Positions 17,290-27,068 of a DNA stretch of 64,000 bases are shown here, in pieces (positions within the stretch are counted from its first letter, which is position 1; every line of letters starts with the position of its first letter). Origin of the DNA: DASREM01 sp035652095. Lineage in GTDB: Bacteria > Acidobacteriota > Terriglobia > Terriglobales > Acidobacteriaceae. The stretch lies in assembly GCA_035652095.1 (NCBI GenBank), contig DASREM010000053.1:124001-188000 (forward strand), written 5' to 3'. Made by a program: the position numbers and the translations under genes. The notes beneath the pieces were generated by a model that did no database searches, had not been told where the DNA came from, and saw only the letters and a list, made by a program, of their open reading frames with translations.

Positions 17290-17432
17290 AAACAACCTCG
17301 TCCACCCGCGAAGTTCGCAACGGGCTGCTAAGGCGTAACCACCCACGATACTAAGTTTCACCACGGACGAAGACCCGGCCGAAATGCGTCTTGTACCAGG
17401 TTTTTCGCGCGTCTCATGCAAAGTTTTGCAGC

Positions 17433-17461
17433 TTGACAAATCCTGGATCGAGCCCAATACT
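17433..17461 (+). promoter_or_regulatory. Sigma-70-type promoter of the ketosynthase/halogenase cassette
   Basis: A perfect -35 TTGACA (17433-17438) is followed after exactly 17 bp by AATACT (17456-17461), which matches the -10 consensus at four of six positions. Transcription would start near 17468, leaving about 37 nt of leader before the first ATG. Confidence 0.6.
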
Positions 17462-17504
17462 TCGTGCGCTTGCGGCCCTCGCATTTTCCCCATCGTCTTT
17501 TCAC

Positions 17505-18497
17505 ATGAGCAGCGCAAAACCCCAAGTCGGAATTCTGGGTGCAGCATGCGCGTTTCCAGCGCAAAGGAAATCGGTGGAGGACCTTGCCCAGCGCGAGGGC
17601 GTGAATCCCGCTACGGTGTTGACACTCGGCATCGAGGAAGTGCCGGCGTGCGATACGGAGACCGCGTCCTCGCTGGCCCTGGCTGCGGCGCGGGAAGCAT
17701 TACAGCGTGCCTCGGTGGAGGCGGCGCAAGTGGATGTGATCGTGGATTACAGCATTCTGCCCCAGGAATACCTGGTGCCAGCCTGGAATATGAGCAATAA
17801 GCTGCAACACGAACTGGGGGCGACCAAGGCCTTTACGGTCGGCTTCAGTGGGGGAGCGAGCGGGAACTTCCTGATGGCGCTGAGTGCCGCTACGGCCATG
17901 TTGCAGACCGATGGCAAGCTCAAAACGGCGCTGCTGGTGGCCGGGGACATCGCCATTCCGGGCAATCACATTGTGCAGGGGAACGGGCCGGTCACTGTAC
18001 TGGGAGATTCCGCAGGAGCGGTAGTGTTGCGCCGGGATGCGGAGAGGGCGGCAGTGGTTGATGTGGAGATCGCGACGCGAGGCGAGAACCACGATGTGTG
18101 TTACATCCCCGGCGGAGCGCTGGAGCGCCACGAGCCGGCAATGTATCGCCTTACGATAGACGGGCCGCGCTACGAGGCGGCGCTCGCCGGCGATCACTTG
18201 AAGAAAGCGGCGGCGCGATTGCTGGAACGCAGCGGGCTTACGATCGAGAGTATCTCCTGTGCCATCCTGCCCAACGTTTCTCGCGCGCACCATGCCCGAA
18301 TGCTGGAGATGCTTGGGTTGGCCCGGGAACAGGTCTGCGCCTGCAAGCTTCGCGATCAGGGGTACCTGCAAGGCACCGACTTCGTGGTCAATTACCTGGC
18401 CCTGACAGAGCGGAACGCTCTCAAGCCCGGCGACCACGTTTTCATGGTGTCAGACGGAATGGGCTACATGTCGGCTGCGGCGCTGCTGCGCTACTGA
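17505..18497 (+). CDS. Ketosynthase III-like protein lacking the catalytic cysteine
   Basis: The 330-residue protein has the thiolase/KAS III fold (about 1-170 and 180-330), with the family's GDSAGAVVL segment and C-terminal glycine-rich strand. When aligned with E. coli FabH-type enzymes and with its neighbour, the catalytic Cys is Gly117 (GGASG), the His of the PHQAN motif is Asn257 (LPNVSRAH) and the Asn position is Tyr287 (QGYLQGTD). All three catalytic residues are thus replaced. It is probably a partner subunit or a divergent enzyme rather than a classical condensing enzyme. The longer open frame upstream lacks support. Next gene begins 7 bp later. Confidence 0.82.
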   Translation: MSSAKPQVGILGAACAFPAQRKSVEDLAQREGVNPATVLTLGIEEVPACDTETASSLALAAAREALQRASVEAAQVDVIVDYSILPQEYLVPAWNMSNKLQHELGATKAFTVGFSGGASGNFLMALSAATAMLQTDGKLKTALLVAGDIAIPGNHIVQGNGPVTVLGDSAGAVVLRRDAERAAVVDVEIATRGENHDVCYIPGGALERHEPAMYRLTIDGPRYEAALAGDHLKKAAARLLERSGLTIESISCAILPNVSRAHHARMLEMLGLAREQVCACKLRDQGYLQGTDFVVNYLALTERNALKPGDHVFMVSDGMGYMSAAALLRY

Positions 18498-18504
18498 GGA
18501 GCGA

Positions 18505-19518
18505 ATGGATACCGGGATCGGAATACTGTCGGCCAGCTATTACCTGCCTCCGACGAGGAAGGCGGTGGCTGACATTTTTCGTGACGAGGAAATTCCCCAG
18601 GAGAAGCTGGCCGCAGATGTGGATTTTCAGCGGGACATCGGGATCGAAGCTGTGCATGTGGCGGGAAAAGAAAGCGCGGCCAGCCTGGCCCTGGAGGCTT
18701 CGAGACGAGCTTTGCAGCAAGCCGCACTGGACCCCAAAGAGATCGACCTGATCTTCGATTTCACGAGTATTCCCGAAGAGTATCCAGCGCCAACCTGGTC
18801 CGCGGCCGGACTGCTGCAGAAAGAATTGGGGGCGACGCGAGCGCTGGCTACCGCCGTCAATACCGGGGGGTGCGCCAGTTACCACACGACGCTGAAGGTC
18901 GCATGCGCGATGATGGCCGCGACTGACCGTTATCAGACCGCATTGCTCTTTGCCGGAGACAAGGTTCCGGAGTTCAACCACACCTACTATCCGATCACGG
19001 TGATCTGCGATGGCGGCAGCGCTGTGATTCTGCAAAAAGGACACGAGAAGCGGCGGATTCTCTCGGTTGAGGTCGCGACCGCGGGGAAGATCCACGACGT
19101 GTGGTACATTCCCGGCTTTCACAACCGGGAGCGCGGCGACACCAAAGGCAAGTGGCTGCACATGACCGCAGATGTGCCGAAGTTCAACAAGGAAGTGATT
19201 CCTATTAATCTTTTCATGTTCCGTAAAGTGATGCGGGACGCGCTGGCCCGCATCGGACGCAAGCAGCATGAAGTTTCTTACTATGTCTATCCGACGTTTT
19301 CGACCTGGGACCAGAAGGCGTTTTGCAACGCGTTCATGATTCCGCCAGAAAAGATTTTTACCGAGGGATTGCAACGGCACGGGCATCTGCAGGAAACCGA
19401 CATGGTGCTCGACTACGTGGACGCCCTTGAGGAAGGCCACATCAAGGAAGGCGACCTGGTGATGCTGACCACCAATGGGGCGGGATTTTCCTGGGGCGCG
19501 GCGCTGATCCAGCATTAA
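18505..19518 (+). CDS. Ketosynthase III-like protein with catalytic cysteine
   Basis: The 337-residue protein is a paralogue of the preceding one, sharing for example the IPEEYPAPTW-type and WYIPGF-type segments. It keeps the nucleophile (Cys123 in TGGCASYH) and the FSWGAAL C-terminal strand of KAS III enzymes. The general-base His is replaced by Thr264 (YPTFSTWD) and the Asn by His294 (RHGHLQETD). KAS III and HMG-CoA-synthase-like enzymes form a C-C (or other acyl) bond from acyl thioesters. A functional heterodimer with the first protein, as in PqsB/PqsC, is a reasonable inference. Preceded by GAGG. Confidence 0.85.
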   Translation: MDTGIGILSASYYLPPTRKAVADIFRDEEIPQEKLAADVDFQRDIGIEAVHVAGKESAASLALEASRRALQQAALDPKEIDLIFDFTSIPEEYPAPTWSAAGLLQKELGATRALATAVNTGGCASYHTTLKVACAMMAATDRYQTALLFAGDKVPEFNHTYYPITVICDGGSAVILQKGHEKRRILSVEVATAGKIHDVWYIPGFHNRERGDTKGKWLHMTADVPKFNKEVIPINLFMFRKVMRDALARIGRKQHEVSYYVYPTFSTWDQKAFCNAFMIPPEKIFTEGLQRHGHLQETDMVLDYVDALEEGHIKEGDLVMLTTNGAGFSWGAALIQH

Positions 19519-19520
19519 TC

Positions 19521-21170
19521 ATGAGCAACCATCTCAAATTCGATGTCGCGATTTTGGGCAGCGGGATGGCCGGGTCCATCATGGCAGCGGTGCTGGCCAA
19601 ACAGGGCGTACGGGTGGCGCTGATCGATTCCGATACGCATCCGCGGTTTGCCGTCGGTGAGTCGACGATCCCACATACATCGCTGCTGATCTCGCTATTG
19701 GCGGAGAAGTACGGCATGCCGGAGATCGAGCATTGCGCTTATCCCGACCGGTTGGCGAAGCATGTGTGTACCACCTGCGGGATTAAGCGCTCGTTCGGCT
19801 TTGCGTATCACCGCGAAGGACAGATTTACGATTCGCGCGAGGGATTGCAGTTTGGAACCAGTTCGAAGGATGAGAACCACTGGTTTCGCCAGGACATTGA
19901 TGCGTACCTGTTTCATCTTGCGATCCATCATGGCGCAGTGCCGATGCAGAAAACCCAGGTCAGCGGCTTGGAAATTGACCGCCAGGGAGTGCGGTCTACG
20001 ATTTCCAGCGGCGAACAGATTCACGCCCGTTATCTCGTGGACGGCACCGGATACAAGAGCGTGGTTGCGGACCGCTATGATTTGCGCGAGAAGCCGACCC
20101 GCTTGAAACACCAGTCGCGCAGCTTGTTTACGCACATGGTGGATGTGCCTCCGTTTCAGGAGGGCCGCAACCCGTTGTCATTGTCGTGGCACCAGAGCAC
20201 GTTGCATCACTGCTTCAATCGCGGATGGTTCTGGGTGATTCCGTTCAACAACCATGCGCTGTCCACCAACCCGCTGATCAGCATCGGATTGACGGTTGAC
20301 CCGCGGCGGCATCCCAAGGCGGAAGGAACGCCGGAGAGCGAGTTCCGGGAATTTCTGAAGAGATTTCCGAGCGTGGCGGAGCAGTTTGAAAACGCCAAGA
20401 CCGTGCGGCCCTGGGTCTCGACCGGGCGGCTGCAATATTCGTCGAAGCAGACCATTGGACATCGCTGGTGCATGATGTCGCACGCGGCGGGAGCGGTGGA
20501 TCCGCTGTTCTCGCGCGGGATGATCAACACCGTCGAGGTGATCCATGCATTGCTCGACCCGTTGCTCGAGGCCCTGGCCAGCGACGACTTCGATGACGAA
20601 CGGTTCGCGCATATCGAACCGCTGCAACAGAAGGTGCTCGACTACAACGACAACCTGGTGAATGGCGCGTTCATTTCGTGGGCGGATTTCGATTTGTGGA
20701 ACGCATGGATGCGAGTGTGGGCGCTGGGCACCGTGATTACGGAATTCCGGGTGATGAACGCGCTGCGAGATTTCACGGAGACTCGCGAGGAGAAGTATTT
20801 CAAGGGCGACGCGGCGCGTCCGGTGTTCTCGACGTTTGAAGATCCGGATTACTGGCAATACTTTCCGGCAGCGGTGGAACTGATTGAGGCCTTCGAACGG
20901 GGGCAGATTGCGGCCTCCGAGACCGCCAAGCGGATTTTCGATCTCAGCCATCAGTACAAATTCGAGGTGGCAATCCGCCGAGACGCGATGTGCCGCGCGG
21001 GGTGGTTGAAGGACACCGACATGGTGACCGAGCGTGATGTGGAGTTTACGCGTCAGGGTTTCCGGTGGGCGTTGAGCAATCCGAATACGCGCGACCTGTT
21101 TGGTACTTCGGAAACGTTCTTCCGCTGGTGTGCGCACCGGCCCGACCCGCATGTAGTGGTCCGGGGGTGA
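19521..21170 (+). CDS. Flavin-dependent halogenase-like oxidoreductase
   Basis: The 549-residue protein begins with the FAD-binding GSGMAG (residues 13-18) and the GEST segment of halogenases (about 46-49). It carries the halogenase fingerprint WxWxIP as W236-F-W-V-I-P241. Lys89 (GIKRSFGF) lies where the catalytic Lys of PrnA-type enzymes occurs. The family uses FADH2, O2 and chloride or bromide to halogenate electron-rich or carrier-bound substrates; some relatives are only hydroxylases or reductases. No flavin reductase gene lies beside it. It starts 3 bp after the ketosynthase gene, so the three form an operon. Halogenation itself is unproven. Confidence 0.82.
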   Translation: MSNHLKFDVAILGSGMAGSIMAAVLAKQGVRVALIDSDTHPRFAVGESTIPHTSLLISLLAEKYGMPEIEHCAYPDRLAKHVCTTCGIKRSFGFAYHREGQIYDSREGLQFGTSSKDENHWFRQDIDAYLFHLAIHHGAVPMQKTQVSGLEIDRQGVRSTISSGEQIHARYLVDGTGYKSVVADRYDLREKPTRLKHQSRSLFTHMVDVPPFQEGRNPLSLSWHQSTLHHCFNRGWFWVIPFNNHALSTNPLISIGLTVDPRRHPKAEGTPESEFREFLKRFPSVAEQFENAKTVRPWVSTGRLQYSSKQTIGHRWCMMSHAAGAVDPLFSRGMINTVEVIHALLDPLLEALASDDFDDERFAHIEPLQQKVLDYNDNLVNGAFISWADFDLWNAWMRVWALGTVITEFRVMNALRDFTETREEKYFKGDAARPVFSTFEDPDYWQYFPAAVELIEAFERGQIAASETAKRIFDLSHQYKFEVAIRRDAMCRAGWLKDTDMVTERDVEFTRQGFRWALSNPNTRDLFGTSETFFRWCAHRPDPHVVVRG

Positions 21171-21232
21171 TCGCGCGCTCGCTCGGTGGTGCACGCGGGA
21201 TCCTTCGCCTGCGGCTCAGGGTTGTATTCAAC

Positions 21233-22447
21233 TCACTTCAGCACTGTGGCGAGGCCCAGTGGGGTCTCCCCTGTCGGCAGTGTGATTGGAATCGGGCCGT
21301 TCAGGGCGGAGAGGGTGCCGTCGCTGTTGATGGTGAGCGTTACCAGTCGGGCCTGCACTCCGGTACCCGCCGAGGACTCCTTCACGCCTTTGGCCTGCAG
21401 AACGTAAACGAATTTCTGTGTGGGATCCACCGCGAGGTTCAGCGGTGTGCCCCCGGACGGCAACGTGGCCTGCTGCTGGAATGCGGGCTTGTTTGGATTG
21501 GTCAGGTCGTAAACCGACACGGTGTTGGAGACGGTTTCGCTATCGTAATATTTCGTGCCTGCGGCGTTGACCGCGATCCAGCATGTGGCACGGCCACCGT
21601 TCTTGACGATGCTCTGAAAAGTCAGCGCGCCGGTATTGGTCTGATACCTGTACGCACTCATAAAATTCTTGCCCTGCGTGGGCGACGGGGTCGCGGCATA
21701 GACGATGGGCTGCGTGGGATGCATGGCAATACCCAGGAAATTGCCGCTGTTCTGCGGGGTGACCGACTGCAGGAAGGTCATCGTTCCAGTGCTGTTGTAG
21801 CGGTAGGTGGACATGGTGCGAGCCTGGAAGTCGTCGGTGACCATCAGATGACCCACGGGATGCAAAATCACTTGCGAGGGCGATGATCCGGCCGCAAGCG
21901 GGACGCTGTGTCCGGTGGGAGTGAGCGCTCCGGTGGCGTCAACGAAGAATGTCGTGTAATTCGGCGGGCCGTCCACCTGGTTGGGATCAGAGGCCTTGTT
22001 GGCGACGGCGAGGATCATCGGAGAGGAAGTTTCATCGAGGCTGAGGCTGCCGGGATCGGACCCTGCCGAGTCGAAGGGTGAGCCGGGGACCGGCGTCAGA
22101 CTGCCGTCCGCATTGATATTGAATACGGATATGTTGTTGCTGTTTCCGTTTACGGCCCACATCAGGGTTCCCGCCTGGTTCACGATGATCTGCTGATCGG
22201 CGTCGAAGGAATTGGAGAGCCCGCCGGGATCAAACACGCCGGTGCCGCCGGTCAGATAAGGCGATCCGGGAAGAGCAGTGAGTTTGCCGGTGCCATCGTT
22301 GCTGAAGCCGTAGATCGCGTTCTGTAAGGGAAGCGAGCCGACGTTACTCTCAAAGTACACGGCGTTAAGTTGGGCGTGCGAGGTGGCCTCCAGAACCGAC
22401 AGGCAGATCACTGCAGCGAGAACGAGGCGAGAGTATAGACGCTTCAC
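21233..22447 (-). CDS. Exported beta-propeller (lactonase-like) protein
   Basis: A GTG start preceded by GGAGG gives a 404-residue protein with a signal peptide (MKRLYSRLVLAAVICLSVLEATSHA). The mature part is a repeat protein of the YVTN/lactonase-like seven-bladed propeller type: recurring blades contain GFSNDGTGKLTALPGSP, VFNINADGSLTPVPGSP and ATGALTPTG. The closest characterised fold is 6-phosphogluconolactonase of the Pgl (YbhE) group, but exported acidobacterial relatives are usually of unknown role. It lies convergently with the halogenase-like gene and 142 bp beyond the DevB-type pgl gene. Enzymatic activity cannot be assumed. Confidence 0.85.
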   Translation of the reverse strand: MKRLYSRLVLAAVICLSVLEATSHAQLNAVYFESNVGSLPLQNAIYGFSNDGTGKLTALPGSPYLTGGTGVFDPGGLSNSFDADQQIIVNQAGTLMWAVNGNSNNISVFNINADGSLTPVPGSPFDSAGSDPGSLSLDETSSPMILAVANKASDPNQVDGPPNYTTFFVDATGALTPTGHSVPLAAGSSPSQVILHPVGHLMVTDDFQARTMSTYRYNSTGTMTFLQSVTPQNSGNFLGIAMHPTQPIVYAATPSPTQGKNFMSAYRYQTNTGALTFQSIVKNGGRATCWIAVNAAGTKYYDSETVSNTVSVYDLTNPNKPAFQQQATLPSGGTPLNLAVDPTQKFVYVLQAKGVKESSAGTGVQARLVTLTINSDGTLSALNGPIPITLPTGETPLGLATVLK

Positions 22448-22589
22448 GTGGTTCCTCCATGGGATTGCGCGTGATCGGAGAGAACAGGGCCTGCATTCTA
22501 CTCCGAGGGGAGGGGAAGTGTCCCGCAGTTTCTGCCCATTCCATCGGGATGTCAAGCGCACAAGAGGCGGAGATGAAAGTCCGTGAGAG

Positions 22590-23300
22590 TTAAGTGAGTT
22601 GACTGGCAGCGGCGCGATCGAGAAGCCAGAGCAGGCGGCCGTTGCTGGGTTGAACCTGGGCTGCGGGTAGAGTGCTCTTGAGGTTTTCCAGGATGTCTTT
22701 CATGACAGGAGCCTTGTTCTCTCCTGTCGCCATGAAAACCACGTTCGCGGCGTGGTTCAGGACCGGGAAGGTGAAGGTGAGGCGATGCGTCTTGAACTTC
22801 TCCACCCAGTTCGCGACGAAGATGCGGTGATGCTCCTCGATCGCTTTTGAGCCTGGAAACAGGGATGCCGTGTGGCCGTCCGGACCCATGCCGAGGAGGA
22901 TGAGATCGAAGCGGGGAAATTCTTCGAGCTTCACGCCAAAGAAATCGCGAATTGATTTTTCGTATGCCAGAGCGGCGGCCTCGGCGTCTGGATTTTCCGC
23001 GGGAACGCGGAAGATGTTTTGCGGCGGGATCGGCGCCTTTGAGAGCAGGGCTTCGCTGGCCATGCGGTAGTTGCTGTCCTGGTCATTGGGCGGAACGTGG
23101 CGCTCGTCGCCGAAGAAGAAGTAAAGCTGGCTCCAGGGAATTTTTTCCGCGTACCTAGCAGCGAGCAGCGAGTACAGCGCTTTGGGAGTGGATCCGCCGG
23201 AGAGGGCGACCGTACGCGGGCGCAGGGAAATAAACTCGCTCGCCGCGGAATCGAAGAGTTGTTGGGGAGTATCGAAAATGCGGACTTCGCGAGCCATCAT
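22590..23300 (-). CDS. pgl: 6-phosphogluconolactonase (DevB/SOL type)
   Basis: The protein has about 236 residues from an ATG at 23300 (a second ATG follows directly). It shows the SIS-like family motifs VALSGGSTPKALY, FFGDERHVPPNDQDSNYRMA and LILLGMGPDGHTASLFPGS. It hydrolyses 6-phosphogluconolactone to 6-phosphogluconate in the oxidative pentose phosphate pathway. It is last in the six-gene operon, 37 bp after glk, and completes the pathway with zwf and gnd. The longer open frame upstream overlaps glk and is not needed. Confidence 0.93.
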   Translation of the reverse strand: MMAREVRIFDTPQQLFDSAASEFISLRPRTVALSGGSTPKALYSLLAARYAEKIPWSQLYFFFGDERHVPPNDQDSNYRMASEALLSKAPIPPQNIFRVPAENPDAEAAALAYEKSIRDFFGVKLEEFPRFDLILLGMGPDGHTASLFPGSKAIEEHHRIFVANWVEKFKTHRLTFTFPVLNHAANVVFMATGENKAPVMKDILENLKSTLPAAQVQPSNGRLLWLLDRAAASQLT

Positions 23301-23337
23301 GAAATGGTAAACCGGCGCCTGGATTCCCGTCCCGCCA

Positions 23338-24335
23338 TTACTTGAGAACTGTGGCCAAATGATGGTTTCGCAGAGCGGCACAGCGCGCGGCGCCGAGAAG
23401 AGCGGTCTTGTCGTTGGTGATGACCCATACGGGTATCGCTTCCATCAGCGGCTGCATGCGTCCCTTGGCAATGAAAGACTGCATGAACAGCGGACTGGCA
23501 AGCTTGGGAAGGATCTTTGGGGCAATGCCTCCGCCAAGGTAAACGCCGCCGGTGGCCATGACTTTCAAAGCAAGATTGCCGGCCTCGGCGCCGAAGATCG
23601 AGACAAAAAGGTCCACTGCATGTTCACACAGGGGACACTTGCCTTCAATCGCAGCGTGGGAGATGGCCGCGGCCGGATCGCTATGGACCATCTCTTCGGT
23701 GAGCCAGCGCGGTTCGGCGCCGCGTCCGGTGTCGCGCAGAAAATGAAAGACGTTAACCAAGCCGGGCCCTGAGACCACCCGCTCGTAGCTGACATGCCCG
23801 AACTTCCCATGCAAGTAGCGAAGCAGATCGGTTTCCAGCTCGTTGCGGGGCGCAAAGTCGGTGTGGCCGCCCTCGGAGGCGAAGATGTGGTGCTGGATCC
23901 CATCCCAATACATGCCAGCCTCGCCGAGACCGGTGCCGGCTGAAATCACGGCCTGGTTGCCGACGGGAACGCCTTTCACTTGATTTAAAGAAACCACATC
24001 TTCCGCTTGAAGTGCAGCGATGCCCCAGGCATTGGCTTCCAGATCGTTGATCAGGACGGTGTTCTTGATTTGAAGTTCCTGCGCGAGGCGAAGACAGTCC
24101 ACCGTCCAGGGAAGATTGGAAGCTTCGACTCGGCCGTTGCGGACGGGGCCGGCGATGCCGAAGCAGGCGGCTTCGGCATGCACGTCAGAACTCTCGACGA
24201 ATTTCATCGCGATCTGATCGAGGCCGGAATATTCGCGGCTGGGATAAACGGAAGCGGCGACCAGACGAAAACTTCCATTCTCGACATCGAAGAACGCCAA
24301 ACGTGCATGAGTGCCTCCGATGTCGCCGGCCAGGA

Positions 24336-24339
<4 letters not shown>
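23338..24339 (-). CDS. glk: Glucokinase
   Basis: Start chosen at the ATG that overlaps the zwf stop by four bases (ATGA), giving 333 residues. It begins with the phosphate-binding motif LAGDIGGTHARL and has the Glk-family segments LINDLEANAWGI, GTGLGEAGMYW and SEGGHTDFAPRN, ending with GGVYLGGGIAPKI. It phosphorylates glucose to glucose 6-phosphate with ATP and so feeds zwf and the isomerase encoded in the same operon. Length fits the bacterial Glk (PF02685) group rather than the ROK family. Confidence 0.93.
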
Positions 24340-25880
<1,541 letters not shown>

Positions 25881-25891
25881 GTTCATTCCCC

Positions 25892-26884
25892 TCAGGCGGT
25901 CTTCTTCGCCGCAGTTGGCTCTACGTGGCCGCCGAATTTCTGGCGCATGGCAGAAAGCATTTTTTCCGCGAAGGTGTGCTCCTGGCGCGAGCGGAAACGG
26001 GTAAACAGCGCGGCGGAGAGCACGTCTACAGGCACGCCCTGGTCAATGGCAGCCTGGATGGTCCAGCGGCCTTCCCCGGAATCCTGCACGAAGCCGCTGT
26101 ACTCGGAAAGTGTCGGATTCTCGACCAGGGCCATCGCCGTGAGGTCCAGCAACCACGAACTGACTACGCTCCCGCGACGCCAGACTTCGGCGATGTCGGC
26201 GAGGTTCAGATCGTAGCGGTAGTCTTCTGGAATGTCCTTGGTGTTGGCGTTGCGGAAGATGTCGAAACCTTCGGCGTAAGCCTGCATCAGCCCATACTCG
26301 ATGCCGTTGTGAACCATCTTCACGAAGTGGCCGGCTCCGGAGGGGCCGCAGTAGATGTAGCCATCCTCGGCAGTGCCGGAGATTCGTTCGCGTCCGGGAG
26401 TGCGGGGAATATCGCCGCGCCCGGGAGCGAGCGTCTTGAAAATGGGATCGAGTTGCTGGAAGGCTTCCCGGGGCCCGCCGATCATCATGCAGTAACCGCG
26501 GTCAATCCCCCAGACACCGCCGCTGGTGCCGACGTCCACGTAATGGATGCCTTTGCGCTTGAGTTCCTTGGAGCGGCGAACATCGTCCTTGAAATATGAG
26601 TTGCCGCCATCGATCAGGATATCGCCCGCGCTCATGCGCCTGGCGAGTTCCTGCACCGTGCTTTCTGTGGCAGCGCCCGCGGGAACCATGAGCCACGCGA
26701 TGCGCGGCCTGCCGAGTTTGGCGACGAAATCGTCGAGCGAGGAGGAGGCGATGGCGCCCTCGCCCGCCAAGTTCTTGATGTTGTCTGCGCTGAGGTCGGA
26801 GACGACAACTTCATGACCGCCGCGCATCAGGCGGCGCGTCATGTTGGCGCCCATCCGGCCTAAACCTACCATTCCCAGTCGCAT
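25892..26884 (-). CDS. gnd: 6-phosphogluconate dehydrogenase, short (YqeC/GndA-like) form
   Basis: The 330-residue enzyme has the dinucleotide-binding MVGLGRMGANMTRRLM, the DGGNSYFKDD segment, the catalytic KMVHNGIEYG (Lys/Asn) and the C-terminal DSGEGRWTIQAAIDQGVP. It is much shorter than the 470-residue Gnd and belongs to the decarboxylating short form, often NAD-linked. It converts 6-phosphogluconate to ribulose 5-phosphate and CO2. Strong AGGAG before the ATG. The 184 bp gap to the upstream gene holds hairpins and is listed separately. Confidence 0.93.
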   Translation of the reverse strand: MRLGMVGLGRMGANMTRRLMRGGHEVVVSDLSADNIKNLAGEGAIASSSLDDFVAKLGRPRIAWLMVPAGAATESTVQELARRMSAGDILIDGGNSYFKDDVRRSKELKRKGIHYVDVGTSGGVWGIDRGYCMMIGGPREAFQQLDPIFKTLAPGRGDIPRTPGRERISGTAEDGYIYCGPSGAGHFVKMVHNGIEYGLMQAYAEGFDIFRNANTKDIPEDYRYDLNLADIAEVWRRGSVVSSWLLDLTAMALVENPTLSEYSGFVQDSGEGRWTIQAAIDQGVPVDVLSAALFTRFRSRQEHTFAEKMLSAMRQKFGGHVEPTAAKKTA

Positions 26885-27068
26885 GGTTGCTCCTTACTTT
26901 GGGGTATTAAAACGTTTTTGTAAAGGTGAAAACTGAAGAGCCTATTTTCCCGGACGCCATCCTGAGCTGCCGGGCGAAGGACCTTGCGCGGCCTCGGGGA
27001 CGGTTGCGGTGTGCGCAAGGTCTCTCACCGGCTTTCGCCGGTTCGGGATGTCGCCAACAAATGGAGCC
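26885..27068 (-). repeat. Intergenic repeat-like element with two hairpins between tal-pgi and gnd
   Basis: Read on the transcribed strand, a 6-bp stem closed by a GAAA tetraloop (27042-27027) is followed by a 10-bp stem (GCGCAAGGTC at 27013-27022 pairs with GACCTTGCGC at 26980-26989, 23 nt apart). On the plus strand the adjacent words CATCCTGAG (26959-26967) and CGAAGGACCT resemble an interspersed intergenic repeat common in acidobacterial and other genomes; that identity is recalled, not tested. No long T-run follows, so it is more likely a processing or attenuation element than a strong terminator. Confidence 0.5.
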
